This document shows, piece after piece, positions 27,201 to 42,200 of a DNA stretch of 64,000 nt (position 1 is the first letter of the stretch; the number at the start of each line of letters is the position of its first letter). Origin of the DNA: Macropodus opercularis (Eukaryota; Chordata; Actinopteri; Anabantiformes; Osphronemidae). Below the pieces are notes generated by a model. That model searched no databases. It saw only the letters and a program-made list of their open reading frames with translations, and had not been told where the DNA came from. The stretch covers positions 10,211,501-10,275,500 of the forward strand of contig CM061096.1 of NCBI GenBank assembly GCA_030770545.1, read 5' to 3'. The position numbers and the translations under genes were made by a program.

Positions 27201-30200
27201 TACAGTACATGTGCATGATCTTTGTCAGTTTATCATGAGATGTACTACAATATGCTCATTTGTGTAATAATGCAGATCAGATGAAAAGCAGCAAGACTGA
27301 CCAGGTTGCCCTTTGACCCTTGTACTCCATCACTTCCACCAATACCCTGCACACATTCAAACCATTATGAAATCCTGAATGCAATGTAAAAGTTTATTGG
27401 ATACAAGACGCAGTTGAGCAGCACCAGTGTTTATATACAGTACACTGGCATATTGATGACTCAATGCACCTGAGGACATTTATAGAGTTGAAGCCACTGA
27501 GTAGCTTTGATTTTGTAATCAAGGCGGTGTTGACTTACCGGATGGCCAGGTGGACCAGGTGGCCCCCTTGGCCCAACAAGACCGCGAGGACCCTAGAGAC
27601 AAAACACAGCAAATAGTCAGTAGCTAAACTGCATTCATGATGAGACAGACTGAGGGTGGAATACTAAATCATACATCAGGACGGAGGAGGGCGAAAAACA
27701 GGAAGAGACACAATATATTTTAGTGAGTGTGTGCATGCATCTGGTTTCTTATGCGATACCGCGGAGAGTGTGCTTGCCTGTGTCTGTGTGAGCGTGTTTG
27801 TGTGCTCTTGTTTTTGTCAGCCTCCCTCTTTGTAGGCTGGCCAAGCCACCTGTTCCAAAGCCACATCTGTGATCTCCTGGGAAGTGATTGATATGAAAAT
27901 ATAATCATTCAGGCCAGGATTTTATCTCTTTCCTCTCGCTGTCTCTCCCTTTTCTCCTTCCTCTTTCCATCTCTCTTATCTTGTTCACTACCAGTGATTT
28001 CTGTCTCTCGTTTTTCTTTTTTACGGTCTCACTTTTCCCACCATTCCCTCTCTCTCATCAGAACAGCCAGGCGCTCTCCTATCCAGTTTCTTTGTGCTTT
28101 AATGCAGCTTTCCTAACATATCTTATGGCAGTATTTCTTTCTGCACCAGGTGATCTATTTGGAAGGACAGTAGCCCGCTGAGCCCCAGCCTCGCCTACCG
28201 AGAGAAAGATATAGTGTGAGTCACAACCAATCGAGCAGTGTGCTTCACAGAGGTGCGCAGAAGAAATGACAGTTTCTTCAGCAGTGTTGCTAAGACCTTA
28301 ATGATCATTTCTCAATGACCCGATGTCACTTTCCAGCTACCATCTCAGTGACACTATGTACGTAAATACTTTAGCACACTGTTCCAGCATACTTTGTGTT
28401 TTTGTGTATTTTCAGTGACCTTTTCTTTCTTAATCTTATGATGAGTAATTTGTCAGTATTGCATTGATAAGATTTGACAGCCCTAGTGTGTCATGGACCT
28501 TTTGTCTTGTAAAATAGTGTGTGTGCACTGTGCACGCACAGTATGAGTTTCTATTTATGTAACTTCTGTAACATTTTGTCTGAAACTTCTGCTGTGTCGC
28601 TTATAGGGTTGAAGCGGTTAAGATGATGCAAAGATGAAAGTTTAACTCTAAGACTTTATAAATGTGCTCCTCAAATGAATTGCTTGATGTAAAGAACAAT
28701 AAACATTTAAACATAGACTGTATGTAAGAATGTGGTTCCTTACAGGTTCACCCGGTTGCCCTCTTGGCCCCAGGGGTCCATCAGGTCCCTGAAATAGTGA
28801 AAAACAGAATCACATTCAACATATATCCCCAAAGACATAATCTGTAAAAACAGCTCATTAAAGAAATTCACTATCTTTGAGAAAAGACTAATAGACTCTC
28901 CCTCAGACTTCACCACCTGCCTGTAGAGTGATACTATTATGGCAGAGCTTATATCTCTCATATGCTTCATATTGTCTCTTTTGTTTCAGGGATGCACTGA
29001 CTGGCTTTCATGTTTTGAACACAGGCCAAAATAGCCGAGTTAAAAATTCAGGACTTTATGACTTCATTTCACTAAAGACTGCTTTGATCTGTTGTGGAAT
29101 CTAAATGGTTTGTAGAACTGTTGTGATCTGGGAAGGACTTTCGTTTTACCCCTGTGTGATGGAAAAATAAGCTGGCTTTGTTTGCTGTTAAATAAATTTA
29201 GCAAAGTACTGTGCACTCACCTTTTCTCCTGGCTCTCCAGCAGGCCCGGGAGGACCAGGCTTTCCTCTGTCCCCCTACAAGAGAAAAGCATTAGCTACAT
29301 GCCTGAAGATAGAGCATCCAGCAGATGCTTTTTAGTGTACACTGTCATCACAGAAATCACAACAATCATCAAGATTATAATATGCAAATACACATCTGCC
29401 ATATGATAAGTAAGCCATTCATGCGTGTCCATTTTTAAATTACTAAATAAATACAGTGACAATGTCAAGTCACCAAATTTAACTCACTCTGTGTCCCTTG
29501 TTTCCTGGGAGACCTGGCAGACCGTCAAAGCCCCTGTCACCCTGAGAAGTAATAGAGAAGCAAGTGCATTAAAATCGCAAACACACACATACAGCAACGT
29601 GTAAACATTAGCTGGATTGCACTGAATATTTCCCCTGGCAGAGCTTCCCATCTGCTGTGTGTGTGTCCAGGAGAGAGAGTTTTCAGCTATAGGTCTGCTA
29701 AAACGCTGCTTTGACGGATAAAGACAATGCTGTTCTGTCAGACTCTGCATCAGGGGGATCCTGATTTATTTAATAAGCTCTTTCTGAATTAGGTGTTGAG
29801 TGACTCCATTGTTACTTTATGTAGCTGGTTACCTTACACTGTATGATTACAAACTACCCTTACACACAAGTGGGAGTACTTCTCATACATAGAGGACCTT
29901 TCTGCATAAACATTATGTCATTGTTATATTGTCTCAGCACCCACATCAGTAATAATATGACAAAATTTCCCCGCATTAATGATGTCAGCCATCTGTCTCG
30001 GTCCGATTCTCACCACTGCAGTGTGGTGCAGTTAGATTTATGTAAAACTCACCTTAGAGCCAGTTTCACCTGGAGCTCCCCGACCTCCGTCCACTCCAGC
30101 GCGTCCCTACAAACACATTATCAATGTAAAATGTTTTTTCTTTGCTGTATAGCCAACATAAAGTGTGTTAACATGTAGATCTCCCACCCTCTTTCCAGGC

Positions 30201-33200
30201 TTTCCATTTATTCCAGGAGGACCTGCCAACCCACGTGGCCCCTACATGACGGGTAAGACAAATACATGCACGGTATAGAAAAGGAAATCAATAGTGTGAC
30301 AAAAAAGTGATGATGATGATGATGATAATGATGATAATAGAAATGTGTAGCAAGATACAAATGTTCGGTCTTACAGAAGGGCCACTGTCTCCTCTGTCTC
30401 CTTTCAACCCGGTGGGACCAGGAAGACCCTGTATTATGAAGTTGGACATTAAAAATACGGACAGATTACACCTTTAATTTAAACAGTGTAAGCATGCATA
30501 ATAAGTAGTTTAATATGTTAAGGACAGAGTGGAGATTGTGCTTGGTCAGCCAGAGTGAAAACACAAGGTTAAAGGTTGCAGGAGCCTATGGGGTATTGTG
30601 CTAATTTCATCAAGGTCAGAGGAGTTTTCGTACCACTGGGCCAGGTCGTCCCGTAAGACCCAAAGGACCTGGAGGTCCCTTCAGTGACAGCTGCAACAAG
30701 AAGCCAACTGGTTTAGGTTCATAGCTCAAGGTCATGAAGAATCACTTGAATATACAATGGTCTTCATATAGTGTTGTAAATGTCATCATCACTTGATGAC
30801 TATGAAGGTCAGGTTTCTTTGAAGTGTACCTTGGCCTGCTCCATGATAGCTTGCGCCTGCGCCTCCTGGGGGGACACCACTGGTCCTTTCTGGGAATCAC
30901 CTCCATACTGGAACTGGAGCCAGTGAAAAGGATGAGTCAGTTCAGTCCCTACTGCAGGATTCCCCATGTAAATTAAGATCAATCACACAGCCCCCCCTTG
31001 TGGCCATGCCTCTACACCACACTGGGAAAAAAAGTTGGGTGTATGTGTGTTTGCGCGTGGCTGTGCTTTAAGGTCTTACAGGAAGCATCAACAGGGTTCC
31101 TGGAGGACCTGGAATCCCATCAGCCCCAGCGAGTCCAGGACGTCCCGGGGGACCCTGAAAAGAGAGGACAGGTAAAGGCTGACGAATCTGTGCGTGTGTG
31201 TGAAAACATGTCTGTACAAAATCAACCTTTGCTCTGTTTTCACAGGACATGTCACACACACATGCTGTCCTATCTCTGGTTTGAACACTGTAAAATGACA
31301 TCTTAATGAAGCACTGGTTGATAATGATTCTGTTTATCAGTTTACTACTGAGATATTATTAATAAACATTTCTCAACACATTCAATTGTTTTGCTGCCTG
31401 TTGTTCAATAACCGAGACTTGTTGGGCAGCAGCATAAATAGGTTTCATCAACTTGTTGTACCTCATTGGAGAGTTTGGCTTATGATGCAATTAAATTTGA
31501 TGAATGAAAGATAGATGTTGATCGGATGTACAGAATACAGGATCACAGAATCATTAACCGTAAATAATGATTGTTACATAATGCCCTAACTGTGTTACAC
31601 ATTCATTCAGTACTAACCTATTTAGATCACTTATAGTCATCAGTGTTGCATGAATTCTGAAGCCATTTTAATATGTGCAATACAAACTGGGTCAGAGTAC
31701 AATCAGTGTGTGTACTGTACATGTATTTTTACAGTTGTTATTTTACTGGTCATTGTTGTTAAGTTGGGATCAGTGTAAGGATTGGTGTTAGTGTCTGGGT
31801 AGAGGTCTAGGAAAGCGACTTACAAAGCCAAACGCCTGTGTGCGTGTGTTCCATTGTGATGAATCATGGACAACTATATTTATTCCCACACACAAATACA
31901 AAATATGGAATTCAGGCCAAGGATGTGTGAGTCAGAGTTTGTCCCTGAAGTCCAGCAAGTTCAGTTCAGGAGACTGGGATGCTGTGATTCCATTGACATG
32001 CTTCTAGCTGAGGTCACAGCCAAACCCAAAGCTCAGTCCCTTATGTGAATTCAGCTAATTAGGTGTGAAAACTCACCAGTTCACCAGGATCCCCCCTCGG
32101 TCCTGGTGGGCCAGTTGGCCCAGCTGGGCCAGGAAGCCCCTGTGGCGGAAGCATTCGCTGCAGGCTTAGTTCTTAATGAAATGACAGTCCTCGTCTATGC
32201 AACAGCCAAACTCACATGATGAGATAATTAACCAACTTTCTAACTTTTTTAACAATGAACGGCTGCTTTATTTGGTGCTTAGAACCATCGACATCCTTGT
32301 ATCATTTTGCATTGCAACACCCTATACTTCAGATATATTTTATGCGCGTCATGACTAGAAACCTAATGGCCAACTAATTTACCTCAGATGGACTGACTCT
32401 GCTTGTGTTATATTATGGTGCATTCTGTACAGCTATAGAGAAAAACATCTTTATTAATTCTCCAGTTGTTGGGCAGAGGTTGGACTTACCTCTGGCCCTG
32501 GCAGACCTGGGGGTCCTTGCACTAATGTGCCCTAGAAACAGCAGACATTTAATGGAACGTGCATTAGAAGAGTATTGATTCATAACATGCTCAAAACTAA
32601 GGCCGCTCACCGGTTCGATAATAGCTGGCTCTCCCTTCTGGCCTTTCTCTGCTCTGAAACTAGCCTGAGGAGGAGAAGTAGGTGAATAGATGGGGATTGT
32701 TAGAAATCACTTGACACAGGCAATTGAAGACATGACCCACTTGATGAGCTCACTTTGAGATTTACCTCTCCATTCCACGTCTCTGCTCGATCTCGCTCTG
32801 CAAAGTCAAAGGCATCCTCGTATATTTCATACTCCTCGTACTCTGAATCTGTGTCGTTCTTGTAATCATCATATTGGAAAGTCTGTTAAGGAAGGAGAGA
32901 CTGCTATTAGTGACAGGTGTAGCGAACACCAAAATAGTCTCGCCATGATTCTATGCTGAGGTGAAAACACGTCTTGTATTTGCATTTAACCTACCTCGTT
33001 TTCAGTAACATTTGGGGCCAATGTTACCATGGAAACTGCAAGATCATCATAAAGGTCTTTGTAAAGGTCATCTCCATATTCTTCCACCACTGGCTTCTTT
33101 ACTGACTTGTCCTCCTGCAAGCCAACACACAGCTATAAATGAGTCATAGCAAAGACATGTCAGGGGACACTGAACACTTCTCATTAGCAAACAGTGCCTC

Positions 33201-36200
33201 CAAGTAAAGACACATTTTGTAATGTATGATTTGAATATGAATGCAAAACAGGTGGATATTACAGAAAAGTGCTGGTTATCTAGAATACAATGTGACAGGT
33301 GTGCAGTTAATTACAGCGCTGGAATGTAATTATCTGTTGGACAACATCAGATTCGTGTGACAGCATGGAAAACGCTGCAGCAACAGCAACAACGTGTGCA
33401 TAAGTCATTTCAGTGTGAAATGAAGTTTTGAAGTCTACACAGAGGACATCCTAAACTAGTAGCATGCATACAGTTATTCAGATTTAGTGTCCAGTGCATG
33501 TACAAACAGCCAGAAGGCTCACAGTGACATTCATAGAAATGTCTTGTTTAAGACGCATTCCTGTGTTTGACGGAAGCGATGTTGAGGACTTGATGATTAG
33601 GATGGTGATAGTTAGTGGTGGTGGAAAGCAACTGGGAGGTTAAGAGGTGCTCGCTAGGGTTAGGAGCTATGAAGGGCGTGACTGGTTATAACTGCTAATG
33701 GCGGGACGGGGTGGAGAGTATCTACAGGTAAACTTTTCTACCTCCTCAGTAACCACTGATTCCGGCAATGCACTGGGTACCACAGCTGGCGCCTCGGTTG
33801 TGAAATCAGGTTCATGTGTGGGCATCTCCAGGAAGGTCTTGTCAAAGACGTCAGTGGGGATAAGAGTTTCTAGTGTGCTCTTAATTTCAGGCAGCTCTGT
33901 GGTCATAAATGATTCCTGGGACAGATTCTCAGGCAGTGTTGTGGAAACTCGGAGGAACCCATCCTCAAGAGCCTCCTCTTCATGCTTTTTCTTTCTGGAT
34001 CCCTTCTTCCCCTTGCCTTTGCGCTTGCCTTTGCCTTTAGAACCCTTGTCCCGCTTCTTTTTGTCCTTTTTGTTCTTTTTGTCTTTCCTGTCGCTACTGG
34101 AGACCACCTTTGGTTCATCGGGCTGGTCACTTCGCATCAGCGCGTCAGACCACAGTTGGGAGCTCTTTTATGTAAAGTGGAGCGCAAGACGAGGACACAG
34201 GTGAAAAGTGGAGAAAAACAAACACTGTTGTGAAAGAAAGTACAAAGTAATGATGCATACAAAGATACAAGGTGACACCTACTGTGACTCCCAATGAGCT
34301 GGTAAAAAACATGAAATGAAGAACAACAAACAGAATCGCAGCAGAAGACACATTTGCTCATGGGGTGAGGGGTCAACTTGTCTGTGATGCTGTAGTGGTG
34401 CTAATTCCTACTGTGCAAACACATGTATGGGCTGTGTCATCCCCACAGCAATGTCCACTGCACGTCAGTAAAAACGAATGGAAAATTGGGCTGAGAGCAG
34501 TGATGGGAAGTAGGTCAGTGGGGTGACAGATGTTGACATATCCACTGGGCTCATGACTCAGCTGTAGTTCTGCAAAAGCCAGCTGGACCACTGTCTCACA
34601 CTAACAATAATAAACAGCGTCGGGAGCTTGTTCAATAATACACAAAACCTAACACTCGCACACAACGCAAACATGTGACACATACAGATGGTCTGTTAAA
34701 CAGTTTGGTCCTTTAAGTCCAACCACACAGACACACACGTAGTTGCTTGTCCTCATCTGGCTTCCTTCTTTCTCCGTATGTCTGTATTTCACATACCAAT
34801 GAAGAAGTGTATTGTAATTCATATCCATGATTGATGAATATTTTATACACGCCCTGAGGAGGGGAAGTGCTGTTATCACTTTTGAATTATAGGTTCCTGC
34901 CGCTTCGTGTGTGTGAGACCATTGCCAAAGGAACACCTGAGCTTACTAATGCTCCACTACTGGCTGCCTATGACAGCAGACACTTCCACATTGACTGATG
35001 ACCTACTCTGCCTTCTCACGAGTGTCTTTTTGCAAGTACTCAGTACATTTGCACTGCACTCAGACGTCTTTTGACTGGAGATGGTGTCTGCTTGTAAATT
35101 ACAGATCAAGAGTCTCTGACACACAGGTTACAGATATGGATCCTTGTGCTCCTTCTTCTAAGTAGCTCTGAGGCAAGAGATTCTGCAAGGCATCATTTAG
35201 CAGCTCGATGACATCACATTTTTATAAGAAACAATGTTCAGATTGCTTAAATTTCAAATGAAAACACAGGGGCTTGACTAAAACAATGTAGAAAATACAA
35301 AAATTAAAACAATAAATGAAGATATTTGTATTCAAATAACAATAATAGCCACATCACTGCATTCAAGTGGAGGAGCATTGCCTCCTGTTGGTTAGTGAAC
35401 GAACCTCCTGCAGCTTGGCTGATAGGGCTTGGGTGTTGTAAGGCAAAGCAGAGTCACAGTCTGGGATGTAGCTTTCACAGTAGTTAGCAGCAGCGCGAGG
35501 CTCCTCCAGAATCAGTAGTTGCTGAATATCTCCCTGAAGAAAAGCAGAAAACAGACCAGGTCAGAAACATAGAAACGAGTCTAGTAGCTGCTTTTCTGCA
35601 GCCAAGCAGTATTTTGGGATGTCAAAAAGGCAGAGCATATATAAAGAGACCGCAGACTCCATGACAGCTCAAAGTGTGATACAGTAGCGTCGTCAAACTG
35701 CCACTTCTGGAAAACTGGCGCTGACTATGGTTTTTTTGTGCTCCCCTGACGCCGGGAGGGTCCTGGCTGTGTACACACAACTATATAGCTGTAATCGCTC
35801 TCTCTCACCCCCCTGCTAAGACCTTTCACTTCCCATCCCACTCTAGAGACCCAGCCAGTGTGGCTCACCAAACATGCACTGCTGGAACACGTAGCACCAA
35901 TTAACGCATTGATTTTCCACCAAAGGACTAAACATGTTTATATTATATATACAAAAGATATATGTATGTTTATGTTTATGTTATTTTTGTGGTATTCACA
36001 AAATATAAGCAATGGCGGCTGACAAAATATTAATTACTGTACATTAGCAACATTAATCTATATAACTAACAGGTCACTGCATACATATCATCAGGTAGCA
36101 GACAGAGGTGAAGCACATCAGAACATTGCTGCTCCGTTACGCACCAACACCTCATATATCTACTAATACAGCTTAAATCAGTGCATGTCCATGCAAGGTC

Positions 36201-39200
36201 TGGATTCATACACCGCAAAACTGTAAATGTACAGTGGGAATTACTGCTGAAACTTTAATTTCTGCTTTAATACATCAAACATGAAAGGAGCTGTTATTGT
36301 CGTTTTTTCCTGCCTGATTTGGACAAAAGCCAGCGTAAAAGAAAAGGACTGCACTGAGGTGAGAGTGAGACCGACAGAGAACGGCAGCAGGGAGTTGAGC
36401 CAATCTAATCCAACCCTGTCTTAATTTGAGATCAAAGGCAACACTTTTACAGAGAAGCGTTTATGTTTATCGCCTGTAGAAAAAAGCACAGTGAGTAAAT
36501 CAGCTGCTGTTCTCCATTTAGCTTGGTGCAAGGCATTCAACATTCTCTGATCAACAGTTCACCTTGCATTCCTGTGTTAATCACAAGCTGAACTATCTCA
36601 CTGTAATAAAACAGCATTTGCTCAAAGTGCAACAGATGCTCACAAGTAACCAAAAACATGTGCGCACCATCAGACCTGCTGTAGGTAATCACTGTGACAA
36701 AACATGGCTTACAAAGACAGCATTCAAATACATTTGCACTTTAATGCTACGCTTGACAAGTCAAGGTTTCGACAGCCTGAACCAATGAGCCAAAGCTTTT
36801 CTTACTTCAGAATGTATCTGAATTTCCTAACAAATAAACCCTGTTCTGGATTTTATCTAAGCAGTGAGTCTGATTGGGCCAAGAAGCAGCACAACCAGAC
36901 TTGTGGGCAGTTTAATGTTCGATTTACTGCAAGGCGAGTGTTGTGTTTAAAGACTCATTTTCTTTGGTTGTTTGCAGGCAATCTGGAAGCAATGGAAACA
37001 TTAGTGGCTGACTGCAGTCCCTAGGCTCCTGTGTGGGGCTCCCACGCTGGGAGAACTGGGCTGGAACACTGGCTGCCTCCCCAGAACTAGGGCCTGGGAA
37101 CAGAGGGCCGGAGGTCGGCCTGGTAAATTTCTCCTCCCTTGGTATTAACCTCAGTCGAGGTAGATAACTCTGATGTTTACATATACACAGCCAGAAATAA
37201 CTTGCATACTTCTAAATATAAATTAAACTCAAATTGTATCATTATGCTTTAACAAAAACAATCAAAACAAAGGTACTGTGTTCATTTACCATCACTTTAC
37301 AATTTAGGTAAATTAGTCTAAAGGGTGGATCTAATCAGCACACAGGCCAATGTGTATTAGTCATTACCACAAATACTGCATCATCCTAACTCTTCACATA
37401 TAATGATAAATAAGAACATGGGAGTGTTTTTGGAGGATGGCCAACGATTAAACTGTTGCTTATAAAAAAGGAAATTTATAGAGCCCACAAGGAAACACGT
37501 TTCCTAACTGAAGAGGGATATGAAGTGTTTTAAAAATTGGAAAGCATGTCAATAGACTCAAAGACAGAAGTGGAAGTAAATACTGTATGTGAGGGGCAAC
37601 AGAGATATGACTTAAGGAAAGTAAAGTAACTTCTTCTCCGAACAGGTTTATAGACGTAGTTGTTTCCTTTCCAGGACCAGAGACATGTGGTGTTCTCTTG
37701 GTTAAAGCTGTACTTTCTGTCTAGTCTATTAGGCCAGTGTGGAGCAATACCAACCCTCTCGCTGTACTTCCTCGAAGTTTCACTACAGTACTGTATGTTC
37801 CCTTTTCTGGCCTCTAGGGTATTTCTGGTACACTGATGGGAAAGAGGTCTGGGATCATGGTTGGGACTGTATCTTATACCTCAGTCTCGATTTGTCTATT
37901 GTAAGAGAGTTTTCAAAACATGGCCGGTAAGGAAATGGAGACAGTTTTGTCTCTGTAATGAAAACACATGCAATGAAATCACTCCCAGAGGTTGTACTGT
38001 ATGGTATTTTATCAGGGAAAGTGACATGACAAGTTCACTTAAGCAAATACTCAAAGTGAAATAAACCCAACTCCTGGAAGTTCTGGCCATCACAAGATGG
38101 GATCCCACAATCACACGTGTTTCTCAAAGCTCAAATGCACAGGTGGCCATTCAGACCCAAGTCAACACATCTGTAGCCAACAGATCTATCTGACAATTTC
38201 AAACAGCAAAGCGAACGTGTCATTCCTTGGCTTTGCAATGGAAATGATGAGACATGTCTGAACAGCGCGCCTCCCCCCACACCCTCCCAAACTACTCCTT
38301 TCACTCACTGACCTTTGTGACCTCAAAGCTTTTCGGAGTGATGATTTTTCCAAAATGACACTACTGAAGTCAGTGGCAGTACAGACGCAGCATAATGTGA
38401 TAATGTCCTACTTCGAATACTTCTTCATCCAGCAGGCGTGTGCCAAACACAGTAACCCCGTCTGTGCTGATTACAGCGTTGTCTCCTCGCAGCAGCTCCA
38501 GCGTCTCAACCCTCTGGCAGTCCAAGTAGAGGGTGACAGACTTGTCCTGCACGCCGTAGGCTATCCTGTGCCATCTGAAAGGCCAAAGACAGAACGAGCG
38601 TTTACAGAAAGTTCATCCCTACAGAGACGTATTGGAAGAATACGGTGGCGTGAGGACCTTTAAAAACAATGCAAAGATATTTTAATGCTTCTTAAATTGA
38701 CAAAGGAGTCTGAAGTGCGAGGACTGATTTTCTCCTTCCCTTTAGTCAGAGTGAGCAGTAGATGACACTGTTCTGGTGGATATGATCTATTGGAGACATA
38801 TGGACATTATCAGGTATAATATAAAGCTCTAGGTGACAGTTCTACCCACTTTCCATCAGCCAGGTTGACCTTCTTGAAGGTGGGGTACTTTTCCGGTGTG
38901 GGTTGCCCATGCTGGTCCTCATAGACGAAGACTGGTGAACGTCCCACCTCAAGCCCCAGTTGCTGCACCCCCTGGTCATCATACACTGAAAGCAGGAAGA
39001 ACTGGGCGTCCTTTTTAGCTCTCACTGTAGTCATCAAGGAGAAGTTCTCAGGAAACGTTGAGTCTGGATGAGGAGAGGAGAGGAGTGCAGAGTGTTATTA
39101 AGTCATACACGAGAGAGCCCAGCAGGTAGCAGACATTTTTATAACATCCAGGCACCACCTGCTGCCAGTGAGACGTGAATAAAGATAATAATGATGAAAA

Positions 39201-42200
39201 ATATTGCCCTTGAAACCAGGGAGTGTAAAGAGTTCAGAGACTGATTTCTTAGAGTTTTACTGATAGAAGAATCCCTAAAAATAGATACATGGATCGGACT
39301 GAGGCTATGCAGCACAGTTACAGTATAGTTCTAAGGAGCAAACAGTTGATTCTACCAGGGAAGAGCTGTTTGGTGGGAGCACTGAGCTGGATCTTTTTGT
39401 TTATCTTGTAGGCCAGATCTGCTTCCTCTGTGCCCCTCCTGCTAGTGCAGAGCCCAGCCTCCAAGGACACCCCCTCCATGTTCTCTGACAGCTCCAGCAC
39501 TCGCAGAACATCAACGGGATCAGCTGGGAAAGGGAAAAAAAAAGAGAAATTAACCATCTGCACATAATTATATAGAGAAGCTACAATAAATATCTGCTCT
39601 CAAGCCTGGAAGATGCATTTACATGCTTTAAATAAATTGATGTTCTGTTTCATTCCTGCTTCTACACTGGTATGAAAAACTACATAAAACTACTTCAAGG
39701 GTGATGCATGTGGCAGACGGCGGCTTCATGCTTTTGCTCGTGTCAGTCTCGCAGTGTGACAGCACTTTGTTGTCTGGCTCAGCTAAGTGCCGGTTGTTAC
39801 CGAGCTGAAGAGCTGGGTTTAGTGCGGCTGAAAGCTGGTCTTAAAGTGTGGAGGCTTCCTGCTTCCTAGGATTCGGAAGAGACAAGCTTCTCTGAGATGT
39901 GGTGGCAGGTGGCCAGGCTTCTGTGGGTGTTATTATGGGCTAGGGGTGGTACCCAGTCTAACCTATAATCCTGCTGCGGCGCACCTGACAGCTGACACCT
40001 GCGCACTGCTCACCCGTCACCGGGGATCAGCGATAAGGCTGCGCTGCGTTTATCACAATTTAAACACTTCATTGGCAAGAATAAGCACATGGGTGATCCA
40101 TACGCAGTAGTCTCATGGCTAAAACATCTGTCCCGCACAGATTTACTTTAAACCTCCAAGTGGATCTTTCTGCCATTTGGGTAACACTATTTAGTTTCTT
40201 TTCCCTTTTTTTCAGCCATGTTTTCCTGAAGTGTGTGTAACCATTACAAATTTCTGCTTAAAACAAGAACCAAGTTGTTTTTTATTCCAAACATTGTTGG
40301 TAAAATTCAGGTTTTGTTTACAAATATGTACAGCGTCCAATTACGTTGGCCCTTCTTCCCAGTGGTAGGGCTCCCTCATTATGATGAGTTTGTGCTTTAT
40401 TTGCAGGCTGCTGGTCATGTTATTAGATGTTCTGTTGATAAAGTGCTGCTGGGAGCATTAGCCAGGATCAGAGCCTTGTGTGTAGACAGTCTCCCACCAG
40501 CTGCTAGAGACGGCCTGTTCGGGGCAGCTCAGCACTTTGCATTCCAGGCATCTGAAGTGAGGATCCTAAACCCAAATTACCTCCTCCAGCCCTCGCTACT
40601 CATACAGCGCTCGTTATTCTCCTCGTTAATTAAACATGTGGAGAGAGTTTACCGTTACCCAGACATTGCTTGCAGAAAAACACCGTGTTACATTTTATGG
40701 CTTTATTTATTTGCATTGCAGAGGCCATTTATTGCAGGCAGCTTTGAGAGCTTGCCCTCTCAGTCCCCTAGCATGGCAACAGGGTGGTAAATTATCAGCC
40801 TAAGCTGTGAATTACAACCAGGCTTTAACAATTGAAAGCATTAATTACAGATCTCAAAGTATTTAAGACCCCAAGGCTTAAATGAACACAGTGTAAATTA
40901 AATATTAACAGAAGTTACTCTATTCCAACAACAGGAACAAATGGCTCTAATAATATTCACCCACACACACCATTGTTGCTATTTTAGCTTTGGTGGCAGT
41001 GACCTAGAAACTACACGTCAAGGAACAAGGTATCTATTGACTTTAAAGCCCAGTATAAGCTCAGCCACCCATACTTCGACAGATCAATCGTAAATGCACT
41101 GGCATTGTTTTCAATCGCAAACGCCTGTACACAGTTGTAACACCACTACATGTAAGCTTTTCTATGTGCAAGAAGGTTTAGTGGTGTTAGTTTGTTTTAA
41201 GTAAGATTTATTTCTAGCATGCAACCTACAATGACTTTCTTTCACCAGAGTTTAAAGCAAATATGTGGCCTGATACAGTAAATAAAACTATGCAGTCCAT
41301 TTACTGTAATATATAAGATGATTATTGTAGCTTGTTTTTATTGTATACAAACATCTGCATTTCTGTCTGTCTGTCTCATACAAAGTGTAGAGAAAGGTCA
41401 TAGAGAAGTTATACTAAATCGAAGCAACGTGGTTGTAATTATACAGATTCTTGGGTTTGTCTCAACCCATCCAGAACAGCACCTTTACAGAAAGGCTTCA
41501 AAATAAATGAACACAGTTAACTTTTGGACTGTATTCTTTTTAAAGCAGTCCACAGAACATAAACACATCCCATGAGTTTTAAAGACAGCCATGGCTTAAT
41601 TCTAAACATGTCCCAGCAAAGGGCTGACAGGAGACCATTGACCTCTGACACTCTCAGGACTATGCCACAGGGAGATAAATGAGACAATACGCCGAAATTC
41701 CTCCAGAAAAAGAAAACGTCTTTAAATGTCTGTAAAGCGTGCAGGGAATAATACACGCCCAGTTTGTGCACCGCAAACAGAGGAGGGGTGACTCTTCTGA
41801 ACTGTATTGTGCTTGTATTTATAGGTCCTCTGGTATTTCATATGAAAAGTATCCTTTCGGCTGTTTTGGTTTGTATTGAATACACATTTTCCTCGTCAAA
41901 TAAATGAATAAACCAACTTGGCTTGGACGTAAGCGGACGCATCACAGCTGCAGTGACATCAAAGCTTGCTGAGTGAAAGAATGATTGAGGCAGAACAGAA
42001 CTCTGTGGACTATCCCTGTCAGTATCACCACCCCTGACTCTGACCCTGGGCTAGTGGCAACTGGCCACATGACATCTGGATGAAAGTTATCGACTCCCTG
42101 CTTTGGATCCATTTGTCACCTTAAGTTGTGCCAATTCTTGCAGGCTCCGTTCTATCCTGCAGCACTGACTGTCTGGACAGGCTTTGCTTGCATCTCATTA

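Noticed and set aside
33698..34204. 168-codon plus-strand open frame opposite col5a3 exon 6
   Set aside because: It is the reverse of the lysine-rich exon; its Leu/Phe-rich run is simply the complement of AAG/AAA codons.
40233..40790. Longest open frame in the window (185 codons, plus strand) as a gene
   Set aside because: No recognised domain, no splice or promoter context, AT-rich 5' part and many regulatory-type motifs; better explained as non-coding sequence in collagen intron 1.
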